Source of the DNA: Myxococcales bacterium
GTDB lineage: Bacteria; Myxococcota_A; Polyangia; Haliangiales; Haliangiaceae
Reading direction: 5' to 3'
DNA length: 64,000 bases
Assembly (NCBI GenBank): GCA_016720595.1
Contig: JADKKI010000007.1
Coordinates: 323,387-387,386 of the forward strand
In this document: in pieces, positions 28,719 through 41,497 of the stretch
Layout: every line of letters begins with the position of its first letter
How positions within the stretch are numbered: position 1 is the stretch's first letter
Notes under the pieces: model-generated
The model's database searches: none
Told to the model about the DNA's origin: nothing
The model's input: only the letters and a program-made list of their open reading frames with translations
Position numbers and translations under genes: made by a program

Positions 28719-29510
28719 ATGCGTCCCCTCTCGAAGCTCTTCGCGATCGGTCTGGTATCCCTCGTGGCAGCGTGTGGCGGTGCGTCCGATTCGGCGCCCA
28801 GTCCCCTGTCGAAGCACTTCGATGACATGCACATCGCGCGCGTGCCGATCGATCAGCAGCGCGCCGCGATCGAGTCGGTGCAGAGCGCCTACCAGGTCGC
28901 GAAGATGGAGAACGCGAACGCGGAGGCCGAGGAGAACGAGGCCAAGCAGCAGCTCACCGTGGTCAAGAACGACCACAAGGCCACCAAGCTCGCCGTCGAC
29001 TCCGCGATCTCGAACAAGAAGAGCGCCGAGGGTTCGGCCGACAACAACCGGATCAACCAGGCCGCCAAGGAGCTGCACGCCGCCGAGGCCCTCCAGAAGG
29101 CCGGCGCGGCCCGCGTGAAGTACTACGAGGCCTACACCAACTGGCTCAAGCGGCACCACCGCTTCACCCTCGAGAACATGTACTGGCGCGAGGCGCAGTT
29201 CGAGCTCGCCAAGGCGCAGCTCGCGCAGAAGAACAACGTCTCGCCCAAGGGCGTGCAGTACGACTGGTACCCGAAGCAGGAGGCGGAGCGGAACAAGCGC
29301 GCCGCCTCGGCGAAGCAGAAGGCAGATGGCGAGAAGCAGAAGGCGGCTGGCGCGCGTGAGGCCTGGCTGAAGCAGCAGGGCGAGGCGGACAAGGAGAGCG
29401 GTCGCAGCTCGAACATGGCCGATCCGATGGCGCCGAAGGCCGCACCGGCACCCATGGTCACCCCGGCGTCGATCACCCCGGCGGCACCTGCGCCGGCCCC
29501 CTCCGAGTAG
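28719..29510 (+). CDS. Coiled-coil lipoprotein, 263 aa
   Basis: MRPLSKLFAIGLVSLVAAC is a lipoprotein signal (lipobox VAAC). Residues 45 to about 215 are strongly helical and charged with long Ala/Lys/Glu heptads (NANAEAEENEAKQQLTVVKN, KQKADGEKQKAAGAREAWLK), indicating a coiled coil. The tail is low-complexity Ala/Pro/Met. The start is 53 bases from the coaX start on the opposite strand, so the two promoters must overlap. It is probably an outer-membrane tether or stalk protein; no family is recognised. Confidence 0.68.
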   Translation: MRPLSKLFAIGLVSLVAACGGASDSAPSPLSKHFDDMHIARVPIDQQRAAIESVQSAYQVAKMENANAEAEENEAKQQLTVVKNDHKATKLAVDSAISNKKSAEGSADNNRINQAAKELHAAEALQKAGAARVKYYEAYTNWLKRHHRFTLENMYWREAQFELAKAQLAQKNNVSPKGVQYDWYPKQEAERNKRAASAKQKADGEKQKAAGAREAWLKQQGEADKESGRSSNMADPMAPKAAPAPMVTPASITPAAPAPAPSE

Positions 29511-29522
29511 CTCGAGCGCGAG

Positions 29523-31076
<1,554 letters not shown>

Positions 31077-31077
31077 C

Positions 31078-31638
31078 ATGAGTCAGCCCCGCATCCGCGA
31101 CGCGTTCTGTTCCTACTGCGGGACGCAGTACCCGGCGCCGCTCCACTATCCGCGGACGTGCGCGAGCTGCAGCGTGACGATCTGGGCCAACCCGATCCCG
31201 GTCTCGGTGGTGCTCGTGCCGGTGGTGGATGGCGCGCAGACCGGCCTGCTGGTGGTGCGGCGCGCGATCGAGCCGCAGCAGGGAAAGCTCGCGATCGTCG
31301 GCGGCTTTCTCGAGGAGCACGAGTCCTGGCAGGAAGGTGGCACCCGCGAGATCCGCGAGGAGACCGGCGCCACCGTGGATCCCACGACCCTCGAGATCCT
31401 GTGGTTCGCATCGAGCTCGCCGAAGCCGAACCGCGTGCTGCTGTTCTCGATCGCTGCCCCGCTCCCTCGCAGCTCGCTCCCGGCCTTCCACGAGGACAAG
31501 GAGACGTCGGAGCGCGGGCTGGTGTTCGGCCCGGACGGCCTCGCGGAGGTGTTCGCCTTCCCACTCCACGTCGAGGCGGCCCGCAGGTATTTCGCACAGC
31601 GCCAGATCAGCGGACCACACGCGTTCCGCCCCACCTGA
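31078..31638 (+). CDS. Nudix hydrolase with zinc ribbon
   Basis: The 186 residues start with a zinc ribbon (CSYCG ... CASC, about 11-32), as in NudC-like and related Nudix proteins. The complete Nudix box GFLEEHESWQEGGTREIREETGA (G-x5-E-x7-REUxEExGU) sits near residues 79-101. It hydrolyses a nucleoside diphosphate linked to another group; the ribbon and short size suggest NUDT-type NADH or ADP-ribose substrates, which is inference. It is co-directional with the HD-GYP gene and with the kinase gene 17 bases downstream. Confidence 0.9.
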   Translation: MSQPRIRDAFCSYCGTQYPAPLHYPRTCASCSVTIWANPIPVSVVLVPVVDGAQTGLLVVRRAIEPQQGKLAIVGGFLEEHESWQEGGTREIREETGATVDPTTLEILWFASSSPKPNRVLLFSIAAPLPRSSLPAFHEDKETSERGLVFGPDGLAEVFAFPLHVEAARRYFAQRQISGPHAFRPT

Positions 31639-31654
31639 GCTATCGTCTGACCTG

Positions 31655-33292
31655 ATGTCCGGGGTCCTGGGGAAGTATCGGCTCGATCAGCGGCTGGGGG
31701 GCGGCGGGATGGCCGAGGTGTTCCTCGCGTCGACGATCGGCGCCGAAGGGTTCTCCCGCCGGGTCGCGATCAAGCGCGTGCTCCCCGGGTTCTCCGACAA
31801 TCCGGCGTTCGCGCAGATGTTCGTGGCGGAGGCGCAGATCAGCTCGAGGCTCGTCCACCCCAACATCGTGAGCGTGCTCGACTTCGATCGCGGCTCCGAT
31901 GGCGGCCTGTTCCTCGTCATGGAGCTCGTCGATGGCAAGGACCTCGACGCCCTGGTCGGAACCGGGATGATCCCGATCCCGGCGATGATCTTCGCGATCA
32001 GCGAGGTGCTGCGCGGCCTCGGCTACGCGCACGATCTTCCGACCGGCACGGACGTCCGCGGAGTGGTGCATCGGGATGTGTCCCCGCACAACGTGCTGCT
32101 GTCGTGGGAGGGCGCGGTCAAGGTCTCCGATTTCGGGATCGCGAAGGCTCGCTCGGCGAGCGAGGCCACCGCATCGCTGTTCATCAAGGGCAAGCCCGCG
32201 TACATGAGCCCCGAGCAGGCGAACGGTCAGCCCCTCGATGGGCGCAGCGATCTGTTCGCGGTCGGCGTGATGATGTGGGAGATGCTCGTAGGGCGCCGGC
32301 TGTTCTACGGCGAGGACACCCGAGCCACGCTGGCGGCCGTGCTGTTCGGCCAGATCCCGCGGCCACGCTCGTTCCGCGGCGACATCCCGAAGGATCTCGA
32401 GCGCGTGGTGATGAGGCTGCTCGAGCGGGACGTCCCCGCGCGCTATCCCACGGCGGAGGCGGCGATCGCCGAGCTCCTCGACTGCGCCGATGCGCCCCGC
32501 AACGGACGCGAGGTGCTGATCTCCCTGCTCGCCGAGCGGTTCCCGCAGGAGGCACGCGTACGCCAGAGCTTGGTCCGCGCGCGCAGCAAGGCCGGCTCGC
32601 TGCCACCCGGATCGTTGCCACCCGGCGGTTCGACGCTGGGCGATGGTCACGCCGGACAGGCACACGCCGCACACGCGGCGCACGTGGCTCCGGCGGCTCC
32701 GAGCCTGTCGTCGGTGATGCAGGCGCGGACCGGGACCATCGATGCGCCGCCGCAGCGCGGCAAGGCGGGCAAGGTCGCGGCCATCATCTTCATCACCGCG
32801 GCCAGCGGCGCTGCGGCCTTCGGGATCGTCTCGGCCGTGCGGGGAGGCTCGTCGGGAGGCAGTGGCGGGGGATCACAGGTCGCCGGGGATCCGGGCAGTG
32901 CAGCGATCGTACACAACGCGGGTCACACCGCGAGCGCGCAGGCGCCCGATGCACCCCCGAACGACGTTACGATCATCGTCGGCATCGACGCTGGGGTACC
33001 CGATGCACCTCCGGTCGACGCAGGCCCGCCAGACGCCGCCCAAAAAGATGCAACGCCGCCCCAACCAGCGCACCCTGCCCTTGCCAAGAAGCTGGGACGT
33101 CTCGAGATCCGTGCGTTCCCGGTCCTCACGGCTACCCTCGATGGCAAGCGGCTCGGCGATACTCCGGTCAGCAAGATGGTGCCCGTCGGCAAGCACACCC
33201 TGCGACTCACGAACACCGACCGGGACTACGACGAGAAGCTCCAGATCCAGATCACGGAAACCAAGGTCACCAGCATCGAGCGAATGAAGTGA
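31655..33292 (+). CDS. Ser/Thr protein kinase with transmembrane helix and C-terminal PEGA domain
   Basis: Starts at ATG 31655. The 545 residues contain an N-terminal bacterial kinase domain: GGGGMAEVF, VAIK (Lys40), HRDVSPHN (Asp141, the myxobacterial variant of HRDxxxxN), DFGIAKARS (Asp159) and KPAYMSPEQ. A Ser/Pro/Gly-rich linker leads to one membrane helix (VAAIIFITAASGAAAFGIV), then an extracytoplasmic PEGA domain (LGRLEIRAFPVLTATLDGKR). It is a transmembrane kinase that probably senses envelope state. It shares GTGA with a second PEGA gene, which may be a partner. Confidence 0.92.
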   Translation: MSGVLGKYRLDQRLGGGGMAEVFLASTIGAEGFSRRVAIKRVLPGFSDNPAFAQMFVAEAQISSRLVHPNIVSVLDFDRGSDGGLFLVMELVDGKDLDALVGTGMIPIPAMIFAISEVLRGLGYAHDLPTGTDVRGVVHRDVSPHNVLLSWEGAVKVSDFGIAKARSASEATASLFIKGKPAYMSPEQANGQPLDGRSDLFAVGVMMWEMLVGRRLFYGEDTRATLAAVLFGQIPRPRSFRGDIPKDLERVVMRLLERDVPARYPTAEAAIAELLDCADAPRNGREVLISLLAERFPQEARVRQSLVRARSKAGSLPPGSLPPGGSTLGDGHAGQAHAAHAAHVAPAAPSLSSVMQARTGTIDAPPQRGKAGKVAAIIFITAASGAAAFGIVSAVRGGSSGGSGGGSQVAGDPGSAAIVHNAGHTASAQAPDAPPNDVTIIVGIDAGVPDAPPVDAGPPDAAQKDATPPQPAHPALAKKLGRLEIRAFPVLTATLDGKRLGDTPVSKMVPVGKHTLRLTNTDRDYDEKLQIQITETKVTSIERMK

Positions 33293-34248
33293 TCCGCAGA
33301 ACCCTCCTGATCCTGCCCCTCGTGATCGTCGCGTGGACCTCGTCCGCGCGAGCGGGGGGCGACGTGGGCGTGGTGGTGACCGGCGACACGACGATGCAGC
33401 CGCAGGTGCTGGCCCTGGTGGAGGGCTGGCTCCGAGCGCACGGACATCAACTCGTCGCCTCGCCGCTGCCTCCCGAGAGCACCAACAAGCTGATCGATTG
33501 CTTCGTGATGGAGGACACCGGCTGCGCCCGCAAGCTGATCGAGGCGCAGGCCAAGACCTCCACGGTCGTGTTCGCGCGGGTCGAGGTCGCCGACAACGCT
33601 GGCGGCATGCGGGACGTGACGATGACGGCATACTGGTTCGAGCGCGGCAGCGATCCGGTGGCGGAGAAGCGCTCGTGCGAGAAGTGCACCGATGGGACCC
33701 TGCGCACGACCAACGATGCCCTGATGTCTGCGCTCGCGGGATCGGGGCGCAAGACCGTGGGGCAGCTCGTGCTGTCCTCCACGCCGGCGGGTGCGCACGT
33801 GACGATCGACGGCGCGGCGTCGGGCGTCACACCGCTCGAGATCGCGCTGGCGCCGGGCGCGCACCAGGTGATCGTCAGCGCGGACGGCCGCGCCGATGCC
33901 ACCCGCTCGGTGACCATCGTGCAAGGCGAGAGCACGCCGCTCGCGATCTCCCTCCACGCTCCAGGTGCTGGATCGCGGCACGGGAAGCTGCCGGCCGTGG
34001 CGATCGGCGTCGGCGGAGCGCTGCTCCTCACTGGTGTGATCCTGTACGCGACCAGCGAGACCGACACCGGCGAGAAGTTCGAGTATCGCGATACGCGCGC
34101 GCTCGGCATCGGGGTCGCCGTCAGCGGGCTCGCTGTGGCGAGCGTCGGCGCCTACCTCTGGTTCACCGGAAAGCGCTCCACGGACTCGGCTCCCGCGGTC
34201 GCGGTGGTCCCGGGCGGCGCCTACGTCGGCTGGGGGCGGTCGTTCTGA
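33289..34248 (+). CDS. Exported PEGA-domain protein, 319 aa
   Basis: The GTG at 33289 overlaps the kinase stop. A signal peptide (MIRRTLLILPLVIVAWTSSARA) is followed by an N-terminal domain with a CARKLIEAQ / CEKCTD cysteine set, a PEGA domain (GQLVLSSTPAGAHVTIDGAASGVTPLEI), and two C-terminal hydrophobic segments (VAIGVGGALLLTGVILYA, GIGVAVSGLAVASVGAYLWF). It probably sits in the inner membrane with its PEGA domain outside, beside the kinase's PEGA domain. Its stop overlaps the next start (TGATG). Confidence 0.75.
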   Translation: MIRRTLLILPLVIVAWTSSARAGGDVGVVVTGDTTMQPQVLALVEGWLRAHGHQLVASPLPPESTNKLIDCFVMEDTGCARKLIEAQAKTSTVVFARVEVADNAGGMRDVTMTAYWFERGSDPVAEKRSCEKCTDGTLRTTNDALMSALAGSGRKTVGQLVLSSTPAGAHVTIDGAASGVTPLEIALAPGAHQVIVSADGRADATRSVTIVQGESTPLAISLHAPGAGSRHGKLPAVAIGVGGALLLTGVILYATSETDTGEKFEYRDTRALGIGVAVSGLAVASVGAYLWFTGKRSTDSAPAVAVVPGGAYVGWGRSF

Positions 34249-35510
34249 TGCGGGCCGTCCTGCTCGCATCGCTGCTCGGGCTGCTGCTCGCGCCACATCT
34301 CGCGGGCTGCATGAAGACCAGCGAGAAGTACTGCGCGACCCACGATGACCCTGCGCACTGCCCTCCTGGGGACGGCTCGGGAGGCAGCTGCCAGATCGAC
34401 GACGACTGCACGGCGGCCGCGATGCCACTGTGCGACCCGGCGAGCCACACCTGCGTCGGGTGCGTGACGTCGGCGGACTGCCAGAATCCCTTGCCCGTAT
34501 GCGGCGCCGATCACGTGTGCGGCGCCTGCCGCGCGCACACCGATTGCGCGTCGCTGGCGTGTGCGCCCGACGGCACATGCGCCGACGAGGCGAGCGTCGC
34601 GTATGTCAGCGACGTCAACGCCGGAGGCACCGACTGCACGCGCGCCCTGCCCTGCGCGACGGTGGACGAAGGCCACAAGCGCAACCGGACGTACATCAAG
34701 GTCACGGGGACGATCGTCGACACCAAGACCACGGTGCTCGACACCGACGCGACGATCCTGGCGGACCACGGTGCGGCCCTCCGCCGCACGGGCAGCGGCC
34801 CGGTGATCGAGATCAAGGCCAGCGCCAAGGTCGCGATCTACGACCTCGAGATCGCCCAGGGAACGGGCGGCGGATCACACGGCATCTCGGTGCCGAGCGG
34901 CACGCCGACGATCGAGCTGCATCGCGTGCTCCTCGCCAACAACGCGGGCTACGGGATCAGCGCTCTCGCCGGCTCGGTCGTGATGAGCCAGTCGGTGATC
35001 GTCTCGAACGCGACGGGTGGCGTGTTCCTGTCGGCGACCAACTTCCGGCTGACCAACAACCTGGTCGTCCAGAACGGGGCCGCGGCGACCTCCCAGACCG
35101 GCGGGCTCACCCTGTCCCCCGGCCCGCAGACCAGCGTGTTCGAGTTCAACACGGTCGCGGACAACCTGTCGATGCCGGTCGCCGCGCCGGCCCGCGGCCT
35201 CAACTGCACGCTCGCGATCGCCGTCGCCAACAACCTGTTCATCAACAACAAGGTCGGGCCGAGCTGCACGGTCAGCTACTCGATGTACGAGACCGGAACC
35301 GTGGTCACCGGGACCAACCTCGCCGGGGATCCGATGTTCAGAAATCAGGCCATCGGTAGCTTCCGCGCGGCGGACTACTACCGGATCAGCTCGACGAGCG
35401 CCGCCAAGGATCAGGCGGATCCCGCCGCCACGCTGACGACGGACATCGACGGCAATGCGCGGCCGCAGGCCGGGCGCAGCGACATCGGCGCGGACGAGTT
35501 CACGCCGTAG
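34248..35510 (+). CDS. Beta-helix lipoprotein with cysteine repeats, 420 aa
   Basis: MRAVLLASLLGLLLAPHLAGC is a lipoprotein signal. Residues 28-115 carry repeated disulfide units (CQIDDDC, CDPASHTCVGC, CQNPLPVCG, CAPDGTC). From about 125 the protein is a right-handed parallel beta-helix with ladder motifs (TIVDTKTTVLDTDATILADH, NFRLTNNLVVQNG). It ends with the choice-of-anchor-type DIGADEF. It is the third gene of the kinase/PEGA operon and probably a cell-surface adhesin or polysaccharide-binding protein. Confidence 0.78.
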   Translation: MRAVLLASLLGLLLAPHLAGCMKTSEKYCATHDDPAHCPPGDGSGGSCQIDDDCTAAAMPLCDPASHTCVGCVTSADCQNPLPVCGADHVCGACRAHTDCASLACAPDGTCADEASVAYVSDVNAGGTDCTRALPCATVDEGHKRNRTYIKVTGTIVDTKTTVLDTDATILADHGAALRRTGSGPVIEIKASAKVAIYDLEIAQGTGGGSHGISVPSGTPTIELHRVLLANNAGYGISALAGSVVMSQSVIVSNATGGVFLSATNFRLTNNLVVQNGAAATSQTGGLTLSPGPQTSVFEFNTVADNLSMPVAAPARGLNCTLAIAVANNLFINNKVGPSCTVSYSMYETGTVVTGTNLAGDPMFRNQAIGSFRAADYYRISSTSAAKDQADPAATLTTDIDGNARPQAGRSDIGADEFTP

Positions 35511-35519
35511 CGCGCGCGC

Positions 35520-35927
35520 TCAGACGCTCTTCTTCATCCCGTACATGAGCAGGATCGCGAATACCGCGATCGGGATCAGGTACGGAACGACGACGAGGCC
35601 GAGCTCGAACTTGCTCCAGCCGACGATCAACTCGAGCCAGGCGACCGCACCCGCGATCAGGAACGCTCCCATCGCCTCCGGCCAATCGGTCTCCATCTTG
35701 AGACCGAGCCAGAACACGACGGCACCGACGAGGAACACCACGGTGGCGAGTGCCCACGACGGCAGGCCGAAGAAGCTCTTCATGCCCTCGGACGCGGCGG
35801 TCGGGTTCTTCCACACCAGGTTGACGACCACGACGATCGTGACCAGCAGCACCATCAGGATCAGGTAGGTCCAGACCTTGCTGCGACCCTTGCCCATGAA
35901 CTCGCGTTCGACGACTTCATCGCCCAT
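35520..35927 (-). CDS. Four-helix integral membrane protein, 135 aa
   Basis: Starts at ATG 35927 (MGDEVVEREFMGKGRSK). Four hydrophobic segments are clear: VWTYLILMVLLVTIVVVVNLVW, WALATVVFLVGAVVFWLGL, AMGAFLIAGAVAWLELIVGW and VVVPYLIPIAVFAILLMYG. There are no recognisable catalytic motifs. It lies 16 bases after the TPR kinase gene on the same strand and may be co-transcribed with it. The family is unknown. Confidence 0.65.
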   Translation of the reverse strand: MGDEVVEREFMGKGRSKVWTYLILMVLLVTIVVVVNLVWKNPTAASEGMKSFFGLPSWALATVVFLVGAVVFWLGLKMETDWPEAMGAFLIAGAVAWLELIVGWSKFELGLVVVPYLIPIAVFAILLMYGMKKSV

Positions 35928-35943
35928 GGACCCATCGTAACGC

Positions 35944-39028
<3,085 letters not shown>

Positions 39029-39047
39029 CTGTGGCAATCATAGCCTC

Positions 39048-39788
39048 ATGTCCTCCGGTCTCCACGTGGTTCGCGCCGGTGTAGGTCCGCCCCTCCTGTT
39101 GATCCACGGCAGCGCCACCGACCACACGGCCTGGTCGATCCAGCTCGCCGGCCCGCTCCGAGAGCGCTTCACCCTGATCGCCTACGATCGCAGCGCCGGT
39201 TCGATCGCGGAGCAGGCGGAGGCGGCCGCGAACCTCCTGCCCGACGGGGGGGTGGTCGTCGGATCCAGCTTCGGTGCGGTGGTCGCGCTCGAGGTGCTGC
39301 GGCGTCACGGCGCCCGGGTCGCCGGTGCCGTGATGATCGAGCCCCCGATGGGGGCCTCCGACGACGCCCCCGCGGCTCCGGCGGCGTTCCTCGGGCAGTT
39401 CGACCACCTCGTCGCGACGGCCGGCGGCCCCGCGGCGGCCGAGTTCTTCCTCCGGACGGTCCTTGGCGACACGCTGTACGACCGGATCCCCGCGGCCTTC
39501 CAGGAGCGCTCCAAGGCGAGGTGGGCGGAGATCCGGAGCGACTCCGAGGCGCTGATCGCGTATCGCCCCCGGTATGCCGAGCTCGCGGCGATCACCACGC
39601 CCGTGCAGCTGATCGGCGGAGCACGATCGGCGCCCTACTTCCGCCCCACGCTCGACGCGCTGCGCGCCGCCCTGCCCGATGTGCGCCTCGAGATCATCCC
39701 CGCCGCCGGCCACATGCTCCAGGCCGAGGCCCACCGCGCCTTCGCGGAGATCGTGACCCGGTTCGCCACCGAGGTCGGGCTGCACTGA
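39048..39788 (+). CDS. Alpha/beta hydrolase
   Basis: Starts at ATG 39048. The 246 residues show the hydrolase fold: oxyanion-loop LLLIHGSATDHTAWSIQL, nucleophile elbow VVGSSFGAVVA (Ser in GSSFG), acid region TPVQLIGGARS and catalytic histidine in IPAAGHMLQAEAH. It is probably an esterase or hydrolase of small substrates; nothing specifies which. The gene diverges from the TPR kinase with almost no intergenic space. Confidence 0.87.
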   Translation: MSSGLHVVRAGVGPPLLLIHGSATDHTAWSIQLAGPLRERFTLIAYDRSAGSIAEQAEAAANLLPDGGVVVGSSFGAVVALEVLRRHGARVAGAVMIEPPMGASDDAPAAPAAFLGQFDHLVATAGGPAAAEFFLRTVLGDTLYDRIPAAFQERSKARWAEIRSDSEALIAYRPRYAELAAITTPVQLIGGARSAPYFRPTLDALRAALPDVRLEIIPAAGHMLQAEAHRAFAEIVTRFATEVGLH

Positions 39789-39828
39789 CAATCCGCCCGG
39801 CCGCGGTGCGATCGCGTACCGTCAGGAC

Positions 39829-41478
39829 ATGCGCATGGGACCACTCCTGGCGGTGCTCGGCGTGTGTGCCGGCGCCGCGTGCGGCGGGGACGATGGCAAG
39901 ACCGGCGATGATGTCATCGACGGAGATGCCGGCGTCGATGCGGGGACGATCACCCCACCGGGGACCACCTGCGGAGCACCGGTCGTCGCGGTCGATACCA
40001 GCGCGCCCGATCACGTGGTCGGCGACGGGACGCCCGCCTCGTGTACGCAGGCCGCGCTCGCCACCGCGGTCGCGGCAGGCGGCACGATCACCTTCAACTG
40101 CGGCACCGCCCCGAAGACGATCGCGATCGCGGCGACGCTCCAGCTCCGCACCGACGTGGCGACGACGATCGACGGCGGCGGCAAGATCACGCTCGACGGC
40201 GGCGGCACCACGCGGATCCTGTCGTTCGATCATCCGGACTACCGCGTCAACACCACCGTCTTGACGCTCCAGAGGCTGACGCTCGCGCACGGGCGTGCCG
40301 TCGGGACCCGCATGTTCGCGACCGCGCCGGCGCCGTGCTCGCAGGGCTACTACGACGGCTACGGTGGCGCGCTCTACGTGCGGGATGGTGAGGTCGTCGT
40401 GATCGATTGCGTGTTCGAGAGCAACCAGGCGGCCCCACTCGGGCCGGACGTCGGCGGCGGCGCGATCTCGTTGCTCGGTGTGCGTCGCGCGATCGTCGCG
40501 GGCAGCGTGTTTCACGGCAACCGCGGCTCCAACGGCGGCGCGATCAACGTCCTCAACTCGGAGCTCGACGTCTACGACTCCGTGTTCGACGCCAACGTCG
40601 CCGAGGGCAACGGGGCCAACGGCGACGACAGCACGATGTGCGCCGTGGTCGCCGAGACCGGGCAGCACCAGATCGGCTCTGGCGGCAACGGCGGCGCGAT
40701 CGTGATCGACGGCGGCGACGATCTCGTCCACACGTTCTGCGGCGTCCACTTCACGGCCAACACCGGCGGTGCCGCGGCGCTGGGTGGCGCCCTGTTCCGC
40801 ACGCCCGATGGTCCCCGGCGCACGAGCGTGATCGATCGATGCACGTTCGACGGCAACCACGGCACGAGCGGCGGCGCGGCGTACTTCCACAACAGCGACC
40901 TTCAGGTGCTGGCGTCGACGTTCTCGAACAACGTCGCGACCAAGGGTAGCGGAGCCTTGCAGGCCGACGGCACGCAGTTCTCGTTCCTCAACGACACGTT
41001 CTCCGGGAATGCGGCACTGGCCGGCCTCGGAGGTGCGATCTCGCTGTTCGGCGGCGGCGGCACGATCGCGTTCACCACGTTCGCGGCGAATCACGCCGAC
41101 GGCGGCGATCCGTACTTCGGCGCGGCGATCGGCGGCAACCCGACCCTGATGCTGGTCAGCGACCTGTTCGTGGGGAACACCGCCCAGAATCCAGGCGCGC
41201 CGATGCAATGCCACGTCACCGGCACCGGCGGAGGCAACCTCCAGTGGCCGCGCAACCACATCGTGGGCGGGGGCGCCGATGCCGCCTGCACGCCGACCAC
41301 GACGTTCGTCGACCCGATGCTCGGCACGCTGGGGGATCACGGGGGCGCGAGCCCGACCCTGGTCCCCGCCACCGGGGGCCCTGCGGAGACCGCGGGAGTC
41401 AGCTGCCCACCGACGGACCAGCGCGGGATGCCCCGCCCGGCGACGGGGTGCACCTCGGGTAGCGTCCAGACGCCGTGA
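39829..41478 (+). CDS. Beta-helix surface lipoprotein, 549 aa
   Basis: MRMGPLLAVLGVCAGAAC is a lipoprotein signal; an acidic Asp/Gly linker follows. The rest is a right-handed parallel beta-helix with repeated N-rich turns (GSVFHGNRGSNGGAINVLNS, CTFDGNHGTSGGAAYFHNSD, STFSNNVATKGSGALQADG), typical of polymorphic outer-membrane or choice-of-anchor proteins. The end is TDQRGMPRPATGC, a usual feature of this family. It is probably surface-exposed. It is related in type to the protein at 34248-35510 but not a close copy. Confidence 0.78.
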   Translation: MRMGPLLAVLGVCAGAACGGDDGKTGDDVIDGDAGVDAGTITPPGTTCGAPVVAVDTSAPDHVVGDGTPASCTQAALATAVAAGGTITFNCGTAPKTIAIAATLQLRTDVATTIDGGGKITLDGGGTTRILSFDHPDYRVNTTVLTLQRLTLAHGRAVGTRMFATAPAPCSQGYYDGYGGALYVRDGEVVVIDCVFESNQAAPLGPDVGGGAISLLGVRRAIVAGSVFHGNRGSNGGAINVLNSELDVYDSVFDANVAEGNGANGDDSTMCAVVAETGQHQIGSGGNGGAIVIDGGDDLVHTFCGVHFTANTGGAAALGGALFRTPDGPRRTSVIDRCTFDGNHGTSGGAAYFHNSDLQVLASTFSNNVATKGSGALQADGTQFSFLNDTFSGNAALAGLGGAISLFGGGGTIAFTTFAANHADGGDPYFGAAIGGNPTLMLVSDLFVGNTAQNPGAPMQCHVTGTGGGNLQWPRNHIVGGGADAACTPTTTFVDPMLGTLGDHGGASPTLVPATGGPAETAGVSCPPTDQRGMPRPATGCTSGSVQTP

Positions 41479-41497
41479 GAGCTAAGGTGCGCGCCCC

